DNA of 64,000 nucleotides from Cuniculiplasma divulgatum. GTDB taxonomy: Archaea; Thermoplasmatota; Thermoplasmata; Thermoplasmatales; Thermoplasmataceae. The notes under the pieces were generated by a model, which made no database searches, was not told where the DNA came from, and worked only from the letters and a program-made list of their open reading frames with translations. Of the stretch, positions 9,198 through 17,191 are shown piece by piece; within the stretch, counting starts at the first letter, position 1; every line of letters begins with the position of its first letter. The position numbers and the translations under genes were made by a program. The stretch lies in assembly GCA_031200235.1 (NCBI GenBank), contig CP133595.1:434001-498000 (forward strand), read 5' to 3'.

Positions 9198-10385
9198 ATG
9201 GCAAAGGTCGAAAAGAAAACTGGAAAAACAAGAATAATACTTTTCACGGGAAAGGGGGGCGTTGGAAAGACCAGCGTGGCGGCTTCCACTGCAATGCTAC
9301 TGGCCTCCAGAGGAAAGAGGACTCTCATAATATCAACGGATCCGGCACACAGCCTTTCTGATGCTTTCGGGGTACAGATAGGGGCCGCTGTTACGGAGAT
9401 CACACACAACCTGCACGCCCAGGAGATCAGCGTCATAGAGGCCATAAACGACCACTGGGAGAATCTCAAGGGGTACCTGACAGGGCTGTTCAGTTCGCAG
9501 GGCTTGGACCCGATTTCTTCTGAAGAGATTGCCACATTACCGGGATTTGATGAGGCTTCGGAGCTTCTTTATGTCAATGACTACATGAAAGAGGGGAAAT
9601 ATGACGTGATCGTCATGGATAGTGCTCCAACCGGAGAGTCGCTGAAGCTATTATCATTCCCGGAAGCAATGTCATGGTATATGGAGAAGCTCTTCCCCAT
9701 AAGCAGGACCACTGCAAGGATTGTCAGGCCCATAATGAAGCCTTTCTCCAGCATACCGCTTCCGGACGATTCCATTTTCAAGAGCATGGAGGGCCTGTAT
9801 GAGAGCCTCAGGGAAGTCAGGGGAATTCTTACAGATGAGAGCGTAACATCAATCAGGCTGGTGTGCACTCCAGACAGGATGTCCATGAATGAGACCCGGA
9901 GGGCATACACATATCTTCTTCTGTACGGTTATCCTGTTGATGCAGTCATAGTCAACAAGATATTCAGATCCAACACGGGTGACTTCTTCCAGAACTGGAG
10001 AAAGTCGCAGGAGGAGATAATGGCGGAAATTGACAATTCATTCCAGGATCTCCATATTTTCAAGCTGTATCTTTCAAAGGATGAACCAACAGGAATGGAA
10101 CGCCTTTCTGAAATGGGGAATGATCTTTATGGCAATCAGGATCCACTGGAAGTTTTTGCACACAGCATCCCAATAAGCTATGATAAGCATGATAACTTCG
10201 TTACGGCTCGCATAAGACTGCCATTTGCCACCAAGGAAAGGCTGAACCTCTATAACAAGGGAGGGGAGCTTGTCATTGAGCTTGATAACTGGAGGAGGGT
10301 TTTCTATCTTCCGCAGACACTGGCAAACAAAAACCCCACGGCGGCAGAGTTTAATAACGGTTACCTTCTTATAGACCTGAAGTGA
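9198..10385 (+). CDS. Get3/ArsA-family ATPase with C-terminal HSP20-like domain
   Basis: 395 residues. The deviant Walker A is GKGGVGKTS at 18-26; the switch segment ISTDPAHSLSDAF and the signature DSAPTGESLKLL (about 141-152) define the ArsA/Get3 family. One ATPase domain only, so it acts as a dimer. The last 70 residues (FVTARIRLPFA to YLLIDLK) look like the beta-sandwich ArsA_HSP20 domain. I see no CxxC dimer zinc motif and no metalloid-binding cysteines, so tail-anchored protein targeting or chaperone work fits better than arsenite export. GAGGAA precedes the ATG and a TATA-like TTATACAA is upstream. One base separates it from the next small gene. Confidence 0.9.
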   Translation: MAKVEKKTGKTRIILFTGKGGVGKTSVAASTAMLLASRGKRTLIISTDPAHSLSDAFGVQIGAAVTEITHNLHAQEISVIEAINDHWENLKGYLTGLFSSQGLDPISSEEIATLPGFDEASELLYVNDYMKEGKYDVIVMDSAPTGESLKLLSFPEAMSWYMEKLFPISRTTARIVRPIMKPFSSIPLPDDSIFKSMEGLYESLREVRGILTDESVTSIRLVCTPDRMSMNETRRAYTYLLLYGYPVDAVIVNKIFRSNTGDFFQNWRKSQEEIMAEIDNSFQDLHIFKLYLSKDEPTGMERLSEMGNDLYGNQDPLEVFAHSIPISYDKHDNFVTARIRLPFATKERLNLYNKGGELVIELDNWRRVFYLPQTLANKNPTAAEFNNGYLLIDLK

Positions 10386-10386
10386 A

Positions 10387-10590
10387 ATGACAGCACAGGA
10401 AGATGACTCGAAGGATTTTGTTCTGGAAATAAGGGTCAGGGTTCCAAAGGGGCTTTTGGAGCTTGCCCAGAGGACCCTTAAAGATGCGATGGATGTAGCC
10501 GGAGATGTTGCGAAAATTGGCAGGCAGGTTGTGTCTGGGAAATCCAGCGAACCTGAGAAGCCAAAGGTAAAGAAAATGGAAATCAAATGA
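10387..10590 (+). CDS. Small hypothetical protein, partner of Get3/ArsA
   Basis: 67 residues, starting one base after the stop of the ATPase gene, so the two are surely translated from one message. It has an acidic N-terminus, a short strand (VLEIRVRVP), a predicted helix from KGLLELAQRTL to IGRQVV, and a lysine-rich tail. There is no membrane segment. I do not recognise the family. The context suggests a small accessory or cofactor of the Get3-like ATPase, which is inference from position only. Confidence 0.7.
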   Translation: MTAQEDDSKDFVLEIRVRVPKGLLELAQRTLKDAMDVAGDVAKIGRQVVSGKSSEPEKPKVKKMEIK

Positions 10591-10840
10591 ATTCCATTGC
10601 AACATCCTGCCTGGAATATGGTCAGCAGAAGCATTGAGGCGGATCCTCATCATTGCGTGCCAGGGCAGATGCAAAGATCCATTCACTATGCCATAGGAAG
10701 TGAATTGAACGCGCCTCAGGCTGGAAATTTTAGATTTATTCTGTCAACAACATTAAATTAGGCTGCAGGATGAATTCACATCAGTGCATTTACATTTTCC
10801 ATTCCATGGTTTTCACTATAAAGCAGGTAAGTGGAACGAT
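10591..10840. other. Intergenic stretch without a recognised gene
   Basis: About 250 bases between the small partner gene and tRNA-Glu. No open frame of convincing composition, no long inverted repeat and no T-run terminator was seen. The part nearest 10720-10770 is AT-rich. Confidence 0.5.
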
Positions 10841-10914
10841 GCTCCGGCCGGGATTTGGACCCGAGTCGAGGGATTGAGAGTCCCTTATGCTTGGCCGTGC
10901 TACACCACCGGAGC
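10841..10914 (-). tRNA. tRNA-Glu (anticodon CTC)
   Basis: Read on the minus strand, the 7-bp acceptor stem GCTCCGG/CCGGAGC closes perfectly. The anticodon stem AGGGA/TCCCT encloses the loop CTCTCAA, giving anticodon CTC (codon GAG, Glu). The T arm has GGGTCCAAATCCC. The D arm GTGTAGCACGGCC resembles other archaeal tRNA-Glu genes. CCA is not encoded. A TATA-like AAATAAAT lies roughly 25-32 bases upstream, around 10939-10946. No intron is needed to fold it. Confidence 0.95.
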
Positions 10915-11026
10915 TTCAAGCCTAATCGTGTCTGATCATTTATTTCTTTTTGTTGCAGGTTAGCCTGGCAGTTAATATCAGAAAGGCCGAGCAAATAAAA
11001 ATGCGGGTTTTACAGGATTAATTTTG

Positions 11027-11362
11027 TTATTCTACCTCTACCTCAAGAAAACCCTCATTGTCCCTGATCTTGAATAATCTCAGGCCAAGTTTATCCTTGG
11101 GAGCATTGGGAGCAACAAACGGAGGTTCCAGCATATGCCCGGTGCTCAGGTCAAACTTCGCATTATGGCATGGGCATCGTACTGTGAGATCATCTGCATT
11201 GTAAACGCCAAGTATGCATTTTGCATGAGAGCATACGGCATCCATTGCGTGATAGCCGTCTTTTCCCCTGGCCACAAAAATAGTGTTGCCGCCGACGCTG
11301 ACTGAAAAATGGCCGCCTGCATTATCCAGGGCTTTGGTCGAAACAATTCTTTTCCATACCAT
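11027..11362 (-). CDS. Rieske [2Fe-2S] ferredoxin-type protein
   Basis: 111 residues with the Rieske ligand set C44-x-H46 (CSHAKC) and C63-x2-H66 (CPCHNAKF) separated by 16 residues. The sequence begins directly with the Rieske fold and has no signal peptide, membrane helix or disulfide-type cysteine pair beyond these, so it looks like a soluble electron carrier or a component of a small oxygenase or nitrite-reductase-like system, not a bc1 Rieske subunit. A TATA-like box at about 11385-11393 lies 27 bases before the ATG, suggesting a leaderless message. No reductase partner gene is adjacent. Confidence 0.92.
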   Translation of the reverse strand: MVWKRIVSTKALDNAGGHFSVSVGGNTIFVARGKDGYHAMDAVCSHAKCILGVYNADDLTVRCPCHNAKFDLSTGHMLEPPFVAPNAPKDKLGLRLFKIRDNEGFLEVEVE

Positions 11363-11473
11363 AGGCGTTCATTATCCGGCGTCATATAAATTTTTCAAGC
11401 CAAGCGTTGCATTCTCAGCTCTTTAAAGGAAAATTACTTACTGACTGAAAAGAAACAAGTGGAAAATCTTGAA

Positions 11474-11638
11474 TCATATTGGCCAGAAAACCTTTGCAAG
11501 CTCCACAATCACGGCCATGGCAATGCCTATGTATATTATGAGCTTGGGATCAAGAGCAGGACCCTTAATTTCCTCTTCATCAAAGTATCTGATTAAACCT
11601 GCTCCAGACTGGAATCCTTCGGATTTCTTGTCTGCCAT
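11474..11638 (-). CDS. secG: Preprotein translocase subunit SecG (Sec61 beta)
   Basis: A 54-residue gene on the minus strand, ATG at 11638 and TGA at 11474-11476. The sequence carries the archaeal Sec61-beta signature: a short polar N-terminus, SGAGLIRYFDEEEIKGP, a proline-containing linker (LDPK), and a single C-terminal membrane helix (LIIYIGIAMAVIVELAKVF). Sec61 beta is the small subunit of the SecYEG/Sec61 protein-conducting channel in the cell membrane, anchored by its tail with the N-terminus in the cytosol. As a tail-anchored protein it is also a possible client for the nearby Get3-like ATPase, which is inference. Confidence 0.93.
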   Translation of the reverse strand: MADKKSEGFQSGAGLIRYFDEEEIKGPALDPKLIIYIGIAMAVIVELAKVFWPI

Positions 11639-11714
11639 GTGACCTGAGATCGCATTTCCGATAAATAGTCTTTGCGATCGACGGTCAGCTTAATCAGAAT
11701 GCCCCATTCATGAA

Positions 11715-12719
11715 TTAGATGGTGTGAGCCTCTCCAGAAACCTTCAGGAGGTCTATCTCATCACATTTTCCAGAAATCAGCGGCAGTACGTTTGCCAGAT
11801 CCTTCTTTCTCACGGTCACAAAAACATTGCTTCCGCCTGTCACAATATATGTGAGCCAGTTTTCTTTCCGCATCTCATTGACCCACGTCATCAATGCCCG
11901 CATCCTTTCGGTTATTACATGAACGCCGACGCTTTCTATGAGGGCATGGTACTCATCTGTGTCATGATGCGCCAGCTCAAATATGCCCTCGATGTCCCTG
12001 TCTTCAGCAAGTTTTACCAGGACTTTTCCTTTTTCCCGGGTGGATTCTATCCTCCTGCTGTAATCAGGGCTGTGTACAACATTCTCATGAATCCTGTCAG
12101 ATGGGTTCCTTGGCACATTGAACCTGCAGCCCACAATAACGTAGTTATTAAATGCCTCTGGATCCAGAATTCTTTCGGTGCTTATTTCCCCTCCATTGAC
12201 CCAGGTCACTGAAAGGCCACCGTAAAGGCTTCTGGCAGCACTTTCGGAAATTGCCCTGAGATCGGATTCAAGGTCTTTATGCGATACTGTCCCCCCGGAC
12301 AGACTCTGGATGCCTGCCCCTATGGCTGCTGCACCGGCATCTGAACTTCCGCTGAGGATTTTTCTGTTTGTGGAACTGAATGATAGAGAGATTTCATCAT
12401 CCGTGATTCCAAACTTCCTGAAGATAAGCGGCGAATATTTGTTCAGGACATGGAATGGCGATCTGTTGGACTGGCTGAACCTGACTGGCTCTCCGTTAAT
12501 TGATCCCGACGGCTGTCCTTTTGTGGCATAAATTCTGGTGTGCACGTCTATGTCATAATCAAGACCTGTATACGCAAACCCTGCAGAGGTGTGGAGCGGA
12601 TTTCTGCGTGTGCGATCGCTTATGCCTCCAAGCAGTATTACACCGATGGTGGGATAAGCAACAGATTCTGCGGTTAAGGAAGATATTTCTGATGTCAACC
12701 TCCATGTCAGTGGAATCAT
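11715..12719 (-). CDS. Mevalonate 3-kinase (GHMP/diphosphomevalonate decarboxylase family)
   Basis: About 334 residues. The landmarks AYPTIGVILLGG, NPLHTSAGFAY, the GHMP-type segment KILSGSSDAGAAA, ESAARSLYGGLSVTW, ILDPEAFNNY, NPSDRIHENVV and YIVTGGSNVFV agree strongly with the Thermoplasma mevalonate 3-kinase as I remember it. That enzyme phosphorylates the C3 hydroxyl of mevalonate with ATP in the Thermoplasmatales version of the mevalonate pathway, leading to isopentenyl phosphate and then ether lipids. The start is uncertain: ATG 12719 gives the length closest to the family; ATG 12749 and 12782 are in frame upstream. An open frame further upstream runs into gcvPA and is not used. Divergent from gcvPA. 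Confidence 0.85.
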   Translation of the reverse strand: MIPLTWRLTSEISSLTAESVAYPTIGVILLGGISDRTRRNPLHTSAGFAYTGLDYDIDVHTRIYATKGQPSGSINGEPVRFSQSNRSPFHVLNKYSPLIFRKFGITDDEISLSFSSTNRKILSGSSDAGAAAIGAGIQSLSGGTVSHKDLESDLRAISESAARSLYGGLSVTWVNGGEISTERILDPEAFNNYVIVGCRFNVPRNPSDRIHENVVHSPDYSRRIESTREKGKVLVKLAEDRDIEGIFELAHHDTDEYHALIESVGVHVITERMRALMTWVNEMRKENWLTYIVTGGSNVFVTVRKKDLANVLPLISGKCDEIDLLKVSGEAHTI

Positions 12720-12789
12720 TATTAAGAATTTTGCCCACAACACCTCCATTGCAGTGATTAGCGAAACTAAATAGAGTTCCATACAATCT

Positions 12790-14139
12790 ATGAGCGATTC
12801 TATGCAGTCAAATTCGGAAAAGCAGGAAATTGCGGAATTTGTTGGCATTTCTGATGAGATGGAACTTTTTTCTGATATACCAAAGAAATTCAGGAAGACC
12901 GATCTCAAGATCAGCCCGGGAATATCAGAGTATGAGGTGATTTCAATGGCCCTGTCCACAGGCGGATTAAATAGGGGTCCTGACATGATAAACTTCCTGG
13001 GGAATGGAATCTATGACCGCGTTGTTCCTTCCACTGTGGATTCAATAATTGGCAGAAGCGAGTTCCTGACAGCATACACCCCATATCAGGCAGAGATGTC
13101 ACAGGGCGCATTACAGTCCCTGTTTGAATACCAGACCTACATGGCAGAACTCACTGGCATGGACATATCAAACTCTTCAATGTATGATGGCTTCTCAACA
13201 CTGGGAGAGGCTGTCAGGATGGCACACAGAATCAATGAGAAAAGAGATATCCTCATACCGGCAAACATATACGATGATAAGCTGAAGGTAATCGAAAGCT
13301 ACCTTTATGGTCTCCCGGTGAGGCTTGTAAGGTACTCAGTGGACAGCAAAAGCGGTTTCATCAACATTGAGGATATCCAGTCCAAGATCACTGATGATAC
13401 GTCTGCCATAGTTGTGGAGATGCCAAATGCCCTGGGCATAATTGACGAGAACGTCCCGAAAATACAGCAGATCAGGAAAAATGCACTCATAATAGCGTAC
13501 GTTGACCCGGTATCCCTTGGAATGCTGGCTCCGCCGGGCGATTACGGTGCGGATATAGTGGCTGCAGAGGGCCAGCAGCTTGGAATTCACATGAATTTCG
13601 GAGGGCCCACACTTGGAATTCTCAGTTTCAGGAAAGATTATGTGAGAAAGTCACCGGGCCGGATTATAGGTGAAACGGTGGACAGCAATGGGAAAAGGGC
13701 TTACGTTATGACCCTGCAGACAAGGGAACAGCATATAAGGAGGGAAAAAGCAACGAGCAACATATGCACAAACCAGGCCCTCATGGCCATTGCCGCAACT
13801 GTGTACCTTGGAACTGTTGGCCCTTCGGGACTCAGGAAAATTGCGGAGACAACATACATTAACTCCAGGAAGCTGAAAGAGAAACTTGGCGGACTGAAGA
13901 TAGCTGAAAAGCAGCAGCTCACCGGAAAACCCTTCTCAGATGTGCTGGTGTCATTCCGGAAAGACGTGAATGGCCTTCAGGAGTTTCTTTCCACCAGGGG
14001 CATCAATGGAGGCCTTGCACTATCAAGGTTATCCAGCGGGGCGGCATCAGATGTAAGAAACGGTGCATTCTTCTCCACTACAGAGAAGACCACCGACGGG
14101 GCAATTGCAAAGCTGGCAGAAGCACTGGAGGTGTTCTGA
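12790..14139 (+). CDS. gcvPA: Glycine dehydrogenase (decarboxylating) subunit 1
   Basis: 449 residues, the N-terminal half of the split P protein. Typical segments are FLGNGIYDRVVPSTVDSI near residue 75, TAYTPYQAEMSQG, ELTGMDISNSSMYDG, and LQTREQHIRREKATSNICT. This subunit forms the PLP-fold partner of gcvPB and helps shape the active site; it lacks the PLP lysine. The complex decarboxylates glycine and passes the aminomethyl group to the lipoyl H protein. A TATA-like ACTAAATAG is about 20 bases upstream of the ATG. The stop overlaps the gcvPB start (TGATG). No H, T or L protein gene is nearby. Confidence 0.95.
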   Translation: MSDSMQSNSEKQEIAEFVGISDEMELFSDIPKKFRKTDLKISPGISEYEVISMALSTGGLNRGPDMINFLGNGIYDRVVPSTVDSIIGRSEFLTAYTPYQAEMSQGALQSLFEYQTYMAELTGMDISNSSMYDGFSTLGEAVRMAHRINEKRDILIPANIYDDKLKVIESYLYGLPVRLVRYSVDSKSGFINIEDIQSKITDDTSAIVVEMPNALGIIDENVPKIQQIRKNALIIAYVDPVSLGMLAPPGDYGADIVAAEGQQLGIHMNFGGPTLGILSFRKDYVRKSPGRIIGETVDSNGKRAYVMTLQTREQHIRREKATSNICTNQALMAIAATVYLGTVGPSGLRKIAETTYINSRKLKEKLGGLKIAEKQQLTGKPFSDVLVSFRKDVNGLQEFLSTRGINGGLALSRLSSGAASDVRNGAFFSTTEKTTDGAIAKLAEALEVF

Positions 14140-15590
14140 TGGCATACCACGAGGCAGTGTACGACGAACCCCTGATCTTTGAGTACAGATCCGGAACAAC
14201 CTACAAGCTTCCGGGCCTTGAGGGAAAACAGAAGATTGATCTTCCGGAAAACCTGCTGAGAAAGGAGTTGAATCTTCCCGAAGTCTCGGAATATGATGTT
14301 GTGCGGCACTACACAAGGCTTTCCCAGATGAACTACAGCGTGGATCTTGGAATTTATCCACTGGGGTCATGCACAATGAAGTTCAATCCAAAGTATGCAG
14401 ACGCCATAGCCTCATCCAGGCAGTTCTCGGAGATGCATCCGCTGCAGCTTCAATCTGAAACACAGGGCGAGCTCAGGATACTCTATGAGCTCCAGGAATA
14501 CCTCAAGGCCATCTCCGACATGGATGCCGTTACGCTCCAGCCTCTGGCCGGGGCACAGGGAGAGTACACCGGGATACTGATCACCAGGAAATATTTTGAG
14601 GTGAAGGGGGAGCTTGACAGCAGAACAGACGTCCTCATTCCTGATTCTGCTCATGGAACCAACCCGGCCTCTGCTGCAATGGCAGGTTTCAACGTCATAG
14701 AGATACCGTCCTCAGAGAACGGTACCGTGAATCTTGATGCCCTGAAGGCTGCCCTATCTGAACATACCGCAGCATTCATGATTACAAATCCCAACACCCT
14801 TGGAATCTTTGAAGACCACATTGAGGAGATAGCAAAGATGGTTCACGATGCCGGTGCCCTGCTTTACTACGATGGCGCAAATTTCAATGGAATCCTGGGG
14901 GTCACATCACCGGGCATAATGGGATTCGACATCGTCCACTTCAACCTCCACAAGACCTTTGCAACCCCGCACGGAAGCGGAGGACCTGGTGCCGGTCCCG
15001 TTGGGGTTAAATCACGCCTGAAGGACTTCCTGCCTGTTCCTGTAGTAGGTAAGGAAGGTGACAGGTACTTCCTTGACTACGGTGCAAAACACACCATCGG
15101 GAAGGTATCGTCATACACGGGATCATTCATGGTACTTCTCAGGGCATGGGCTTACATCACGTACCACGGATCGGATGGCCTCAGGAGAAACACAGTGAAT
15201 GCTGTCCTCAACACAAACTACATAAGGAAAAGGCTTGAGGGCAGGTTCAGCATTCCCTACAAGACGCTGAAGAAGCATGAGGTTGTGATATCCACTGAGA
15301 ATACCGGCATCAGGGCTCTTGATGCAGCCAAGTATCTCATAGATCAGGGTGTGCATGCCCCAACAATCTATTTCCCGCTCATCGTTCATGAGGCAATGAT
15401 GATTGAACCCACAGAAACCGTATCAAAGCAGGATCTGGACAGGTTTGTGGACGCCCTCATAGAGAGTTCGAAACTCTCCCCTGAAGAATTGAAGAACCAC
15501 CCCGTGAACCTGCCAGTCAGCAGGCCTGATGAGGTGAAGGCAGCAAGGGACATGAAGGTAAGGTGGGATGGCAGCACCTATGGAAATTGA
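14139..15590 (+). CDS. gcvPB: Glycine dehydrogenase (decarboxylating) subunit 2
   Basis: 483 residues, the catalytic half of the split P protein. The PLP-binding lysine is in FNLHKTFATPHG, followed by the glycine-rich GSGGPGAGPVGV loop. YPLGSCTMKFNP and PDSAHGTNPASAAMAGF are conserved substrate and PLP contacts. It decarboxylates glycine in the cytosol as a heterotetramer with GcvPA. The ATG overlaps the gcvPA stop by one base, so translation is coupled. Its 3' end overlaps the next acetyltransferase gene by about 11 bases, making a three-gene unit. Confidence 0.95.
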   Translation: MAYHEAVYDEPLIFEYRSGTTYKLPGLEGKQKIDLPENLLRKELNLPEVSEYDVVRHYTRLSQMNYSVDLGIYPLGSCTMKFNPKYADAIASSRQFSEMHPLQLQSETQGELRILYELQEYLKAISDMDAVTLQPLAGAQGEYTGILITRKYFEVKGELDSRTDVLIPDSAHGTNPASAAMAGFNVIEIPSSENGTVNLDALKAALSEHTAAFMITNPNTLGIFEDHIEEIAKMVHDAGALLYYDGANFNGILGVTSPGIMGFDIVHFNLHKTFATPHGSGGPGAGPVGVKSRLKDFLPVPVVGKEGDRYFLDYGAKHTIGKVSSYTGSFMVLLRAWAYITYHGSDGLRRNTVNAVLNTNYIRKRLEGRFSIPYKTLKKHEVVISTENTGIRALDAAKYLIDQGVHAPTIYFPLIVHEAMMIEPTETVSKQDLDRFVDALIESSKLSPEELKNHPVNLPVSRPDEVKAARDMKVRWDGSTYGN

Positions 15591-16365
15591 AGTTGTACAT
15601 GATCCGGATCATATACGGCAGGCTATCCCTGTTATCCGGTCAGCCTGGGGCATGGACAACATTGAGCAGCTTGTGAAGGACATACTGGCAGCCATGCGCT
15701 TCCATGGCGGGCTTGTTTTGCTTGCCAGAGAGGAGGGCAGGGTTGTGGGCATGCACTTCAGCTTTGCCGGCATGAAGAACGGAAAGACATACCTGTATTC
15801 CCATATGACCGGTGTGGTTTCGGAAAGGAAATACTCTGGCGTTGGGGAAGCCCTGAAACTCCGGCAGAAGGAATGGGCAATCAGGAACGGGTACGATCTC
15901 ATTGCGTGGACTTACGATCCGCTTATGTCCCTCAATGCAAATTTCAACGTATACAAGCTCGGAACAATATGCCGGGCATATCTCATGAATTTTTACGGCG
16001 AAATGGAAGATGCCCTCAATTTCGGAATTCCAACAGACCGGTTTGTGACAGAATGGTGGATACTGAAGGATCGTTTCCCTGCCAGAAAACCTGAATATTG
16101 CATAAACAGTGCCGAAAAGCCAGGAGAATTCCGGAATGGGCCCTATGCCGATGTCATAGGATTCCACATTCCCGAGAATTATGTGGAGATGAAGAGAAAC
16201 AGCCATGAGGTGGCACTTGAAATCCGGCTTGCAACCAGAATGAAGTTTCAGGAACTTTTTGCTGCCGGCTATTCGGTGACAGATTATGACAGGAAGAACT
16301 CCGCATACACCCTTGAGCGAGGAGCGGGGATTGAGGAAAAATACGGAAAAAATATATTTTACTGA
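15580..16365 (+). CDS. GNAT-superfamily acetyltransferase (COG3375-like)
   Basis: About 261 residues from ATG 15580; an in-frame ATG four codons earlier (15568) is also possible. The N-terminal two thirds has a GNAT pattern: HDPDHIRQAIPVIRSAWG, then GRVVGMHFSFAG, then HMTGVVSERKYSGVGEALKLRQK, the acetyl-CoA site. DLIAWTYDPLMSLNANFNVYKLGT is the conserved block of the large predicted GNATs found near muconate cycloisomerase-like or amino-acid genes in other prokaryotes. Overlap with gcvPB suggests cotranscription. The acyl acceptor is unknown; small amino compounds are plausible. Confidence 0.83.
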   Translation: MEIEVVHDPDHIRQAIPVIRSAWGMDNIEQLVKDILAAMRFHGGLVLLAREEGRVVGMHFSFAGMKNGKTYLYSHMTGVVSERKYSGVGEALKLRQKEWAIRNGYDLIAWTYDPLMSLNANFNVYKLGTICRAYLMNFYGEMEDALNFGIPTDRFVTEWWILKDRFPARKPEYCINSAEKPGEFRNGPYADVIGFHIPENYVEMKRNSHEVALEIRLATRMKFQELFAAGYSVTDYDRKNSAYTLERGAGIEEKYGKNIFY

Positions 16366-16375
16366 AACCGGTGAT

Positions 16376-17191
16376 TCAGATTACCTTGTAGCGTTTCAGC
16401 GAGACCTCGAATATCTCGCCGTCTGATCCAAGGGAATTCAGCAGATCATCAAGTTCATTCTGTGATATTGACGCATTCTGCGATGCCGCCAGCAGGTCCT
16501 CATACCTGCATCCCCTGCCATCCGTGTCGTTCGCCCTTATGTATTGCAGTATGAAATCCTTTGAGGATTTATGCTCTTCCTTTGCAGCAGGCTGAATCTG
16601 GGCTGCAATGGCGGATTCGAAATCCTGCAGATCATAATCCGGATACTTTTCCATGGCCTTCATGGCGGATTCTGCCTCAAGATCGGAGTAGCCGGCGGCC
16701 CTGACATCCGCAACCGTTGATCCCGGCCTGTTTCTGGCCATTCTTATGGCATAGATCTTTCTCCTTGCGATATGCAGAGTCTTCATGCGCCAGTAATCCA
16801 TTGAGACGCTGTCCACCTTTACGGCTATTTCAGGGTTGATATTGAAATAGGTCTTGCCTTCATTCTGGTAGGTACTGACCCTCCCCATGACAAGAACCTG
16901 GTCATTTATCTCCAGAGCGTCAACCATGGCCTTCGCCTGCATCCCGAATTCGCTGTTAAATGCAGAGATATAGAAGTTACCTGTCCCATCGGTCACTGTA
17001 ACACGTGTCATTGATTCATCGGCGTTCTTCTGCGATACCAGCCCGCAGAAAAGGACCCTTCTGATCCTGGTTCCGAGCGGTGTTATGACGTAGGGCTTTG
17101 CCCTTTCTTCGTCGGGCCTTTCCTCGAGCTCCCTGGAATCCCTCAGTTCCCTGCCGAAGATCCAGTTGGTGAATTCACGCTTTCTTGCCAT
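16376..17191 (-). CDS. RPA-associated OB-fold protein
   Basis: About 271 residues. One OB-fold region (about residues 30-130: ITPLGTRIRRVLFCGLV to KTYFNINPEIAVKV) has the strand pattern of archaeal RPA-associated proteins (COG3390). A helical C-terminus follows, with a predicted winged-helix-like end (DLLAASQNASISQNELDDLLNSLG). It is expected to bind the RPA subunit and single-stranded DNA during replication and repair. The start ATG 17191 overlaps the stop of the RPA gene (TGATG), so the two are coupled; a GTG one codon earlier is in frame. Confidence 0.85.
   Translation of the reverse strand: MARKREFTNWIFGRELRDSRELEERPDEERAKPYVITPLGTRIRRVLFCGLVSQKNADESMTRVTVTDGTGNFYISAFNSEFGMQAKAMVDALEINDQVLVMGRVSTYQNEGKTYFNINPEIAVKVDSVSMDYWRMKTLHIARRKIYAIRMARNRPGSTVADVRAAGYSDLEAESAMKAMEKYPDYDLQDFESAIAAQIQPAAKEEHKSSKDFILQYIRANDTDGRGCRYEDLLAASQNASISQNELDDLLNSLGSDGEIFEVSLKRYKVI

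Noticed and set aside
12720-12986. A longer N-terminus for the mevalonate 3-kinase
   Set aside because: It runs into the start of gcvPA on the other strand and the extra residues have no likeness to the family.
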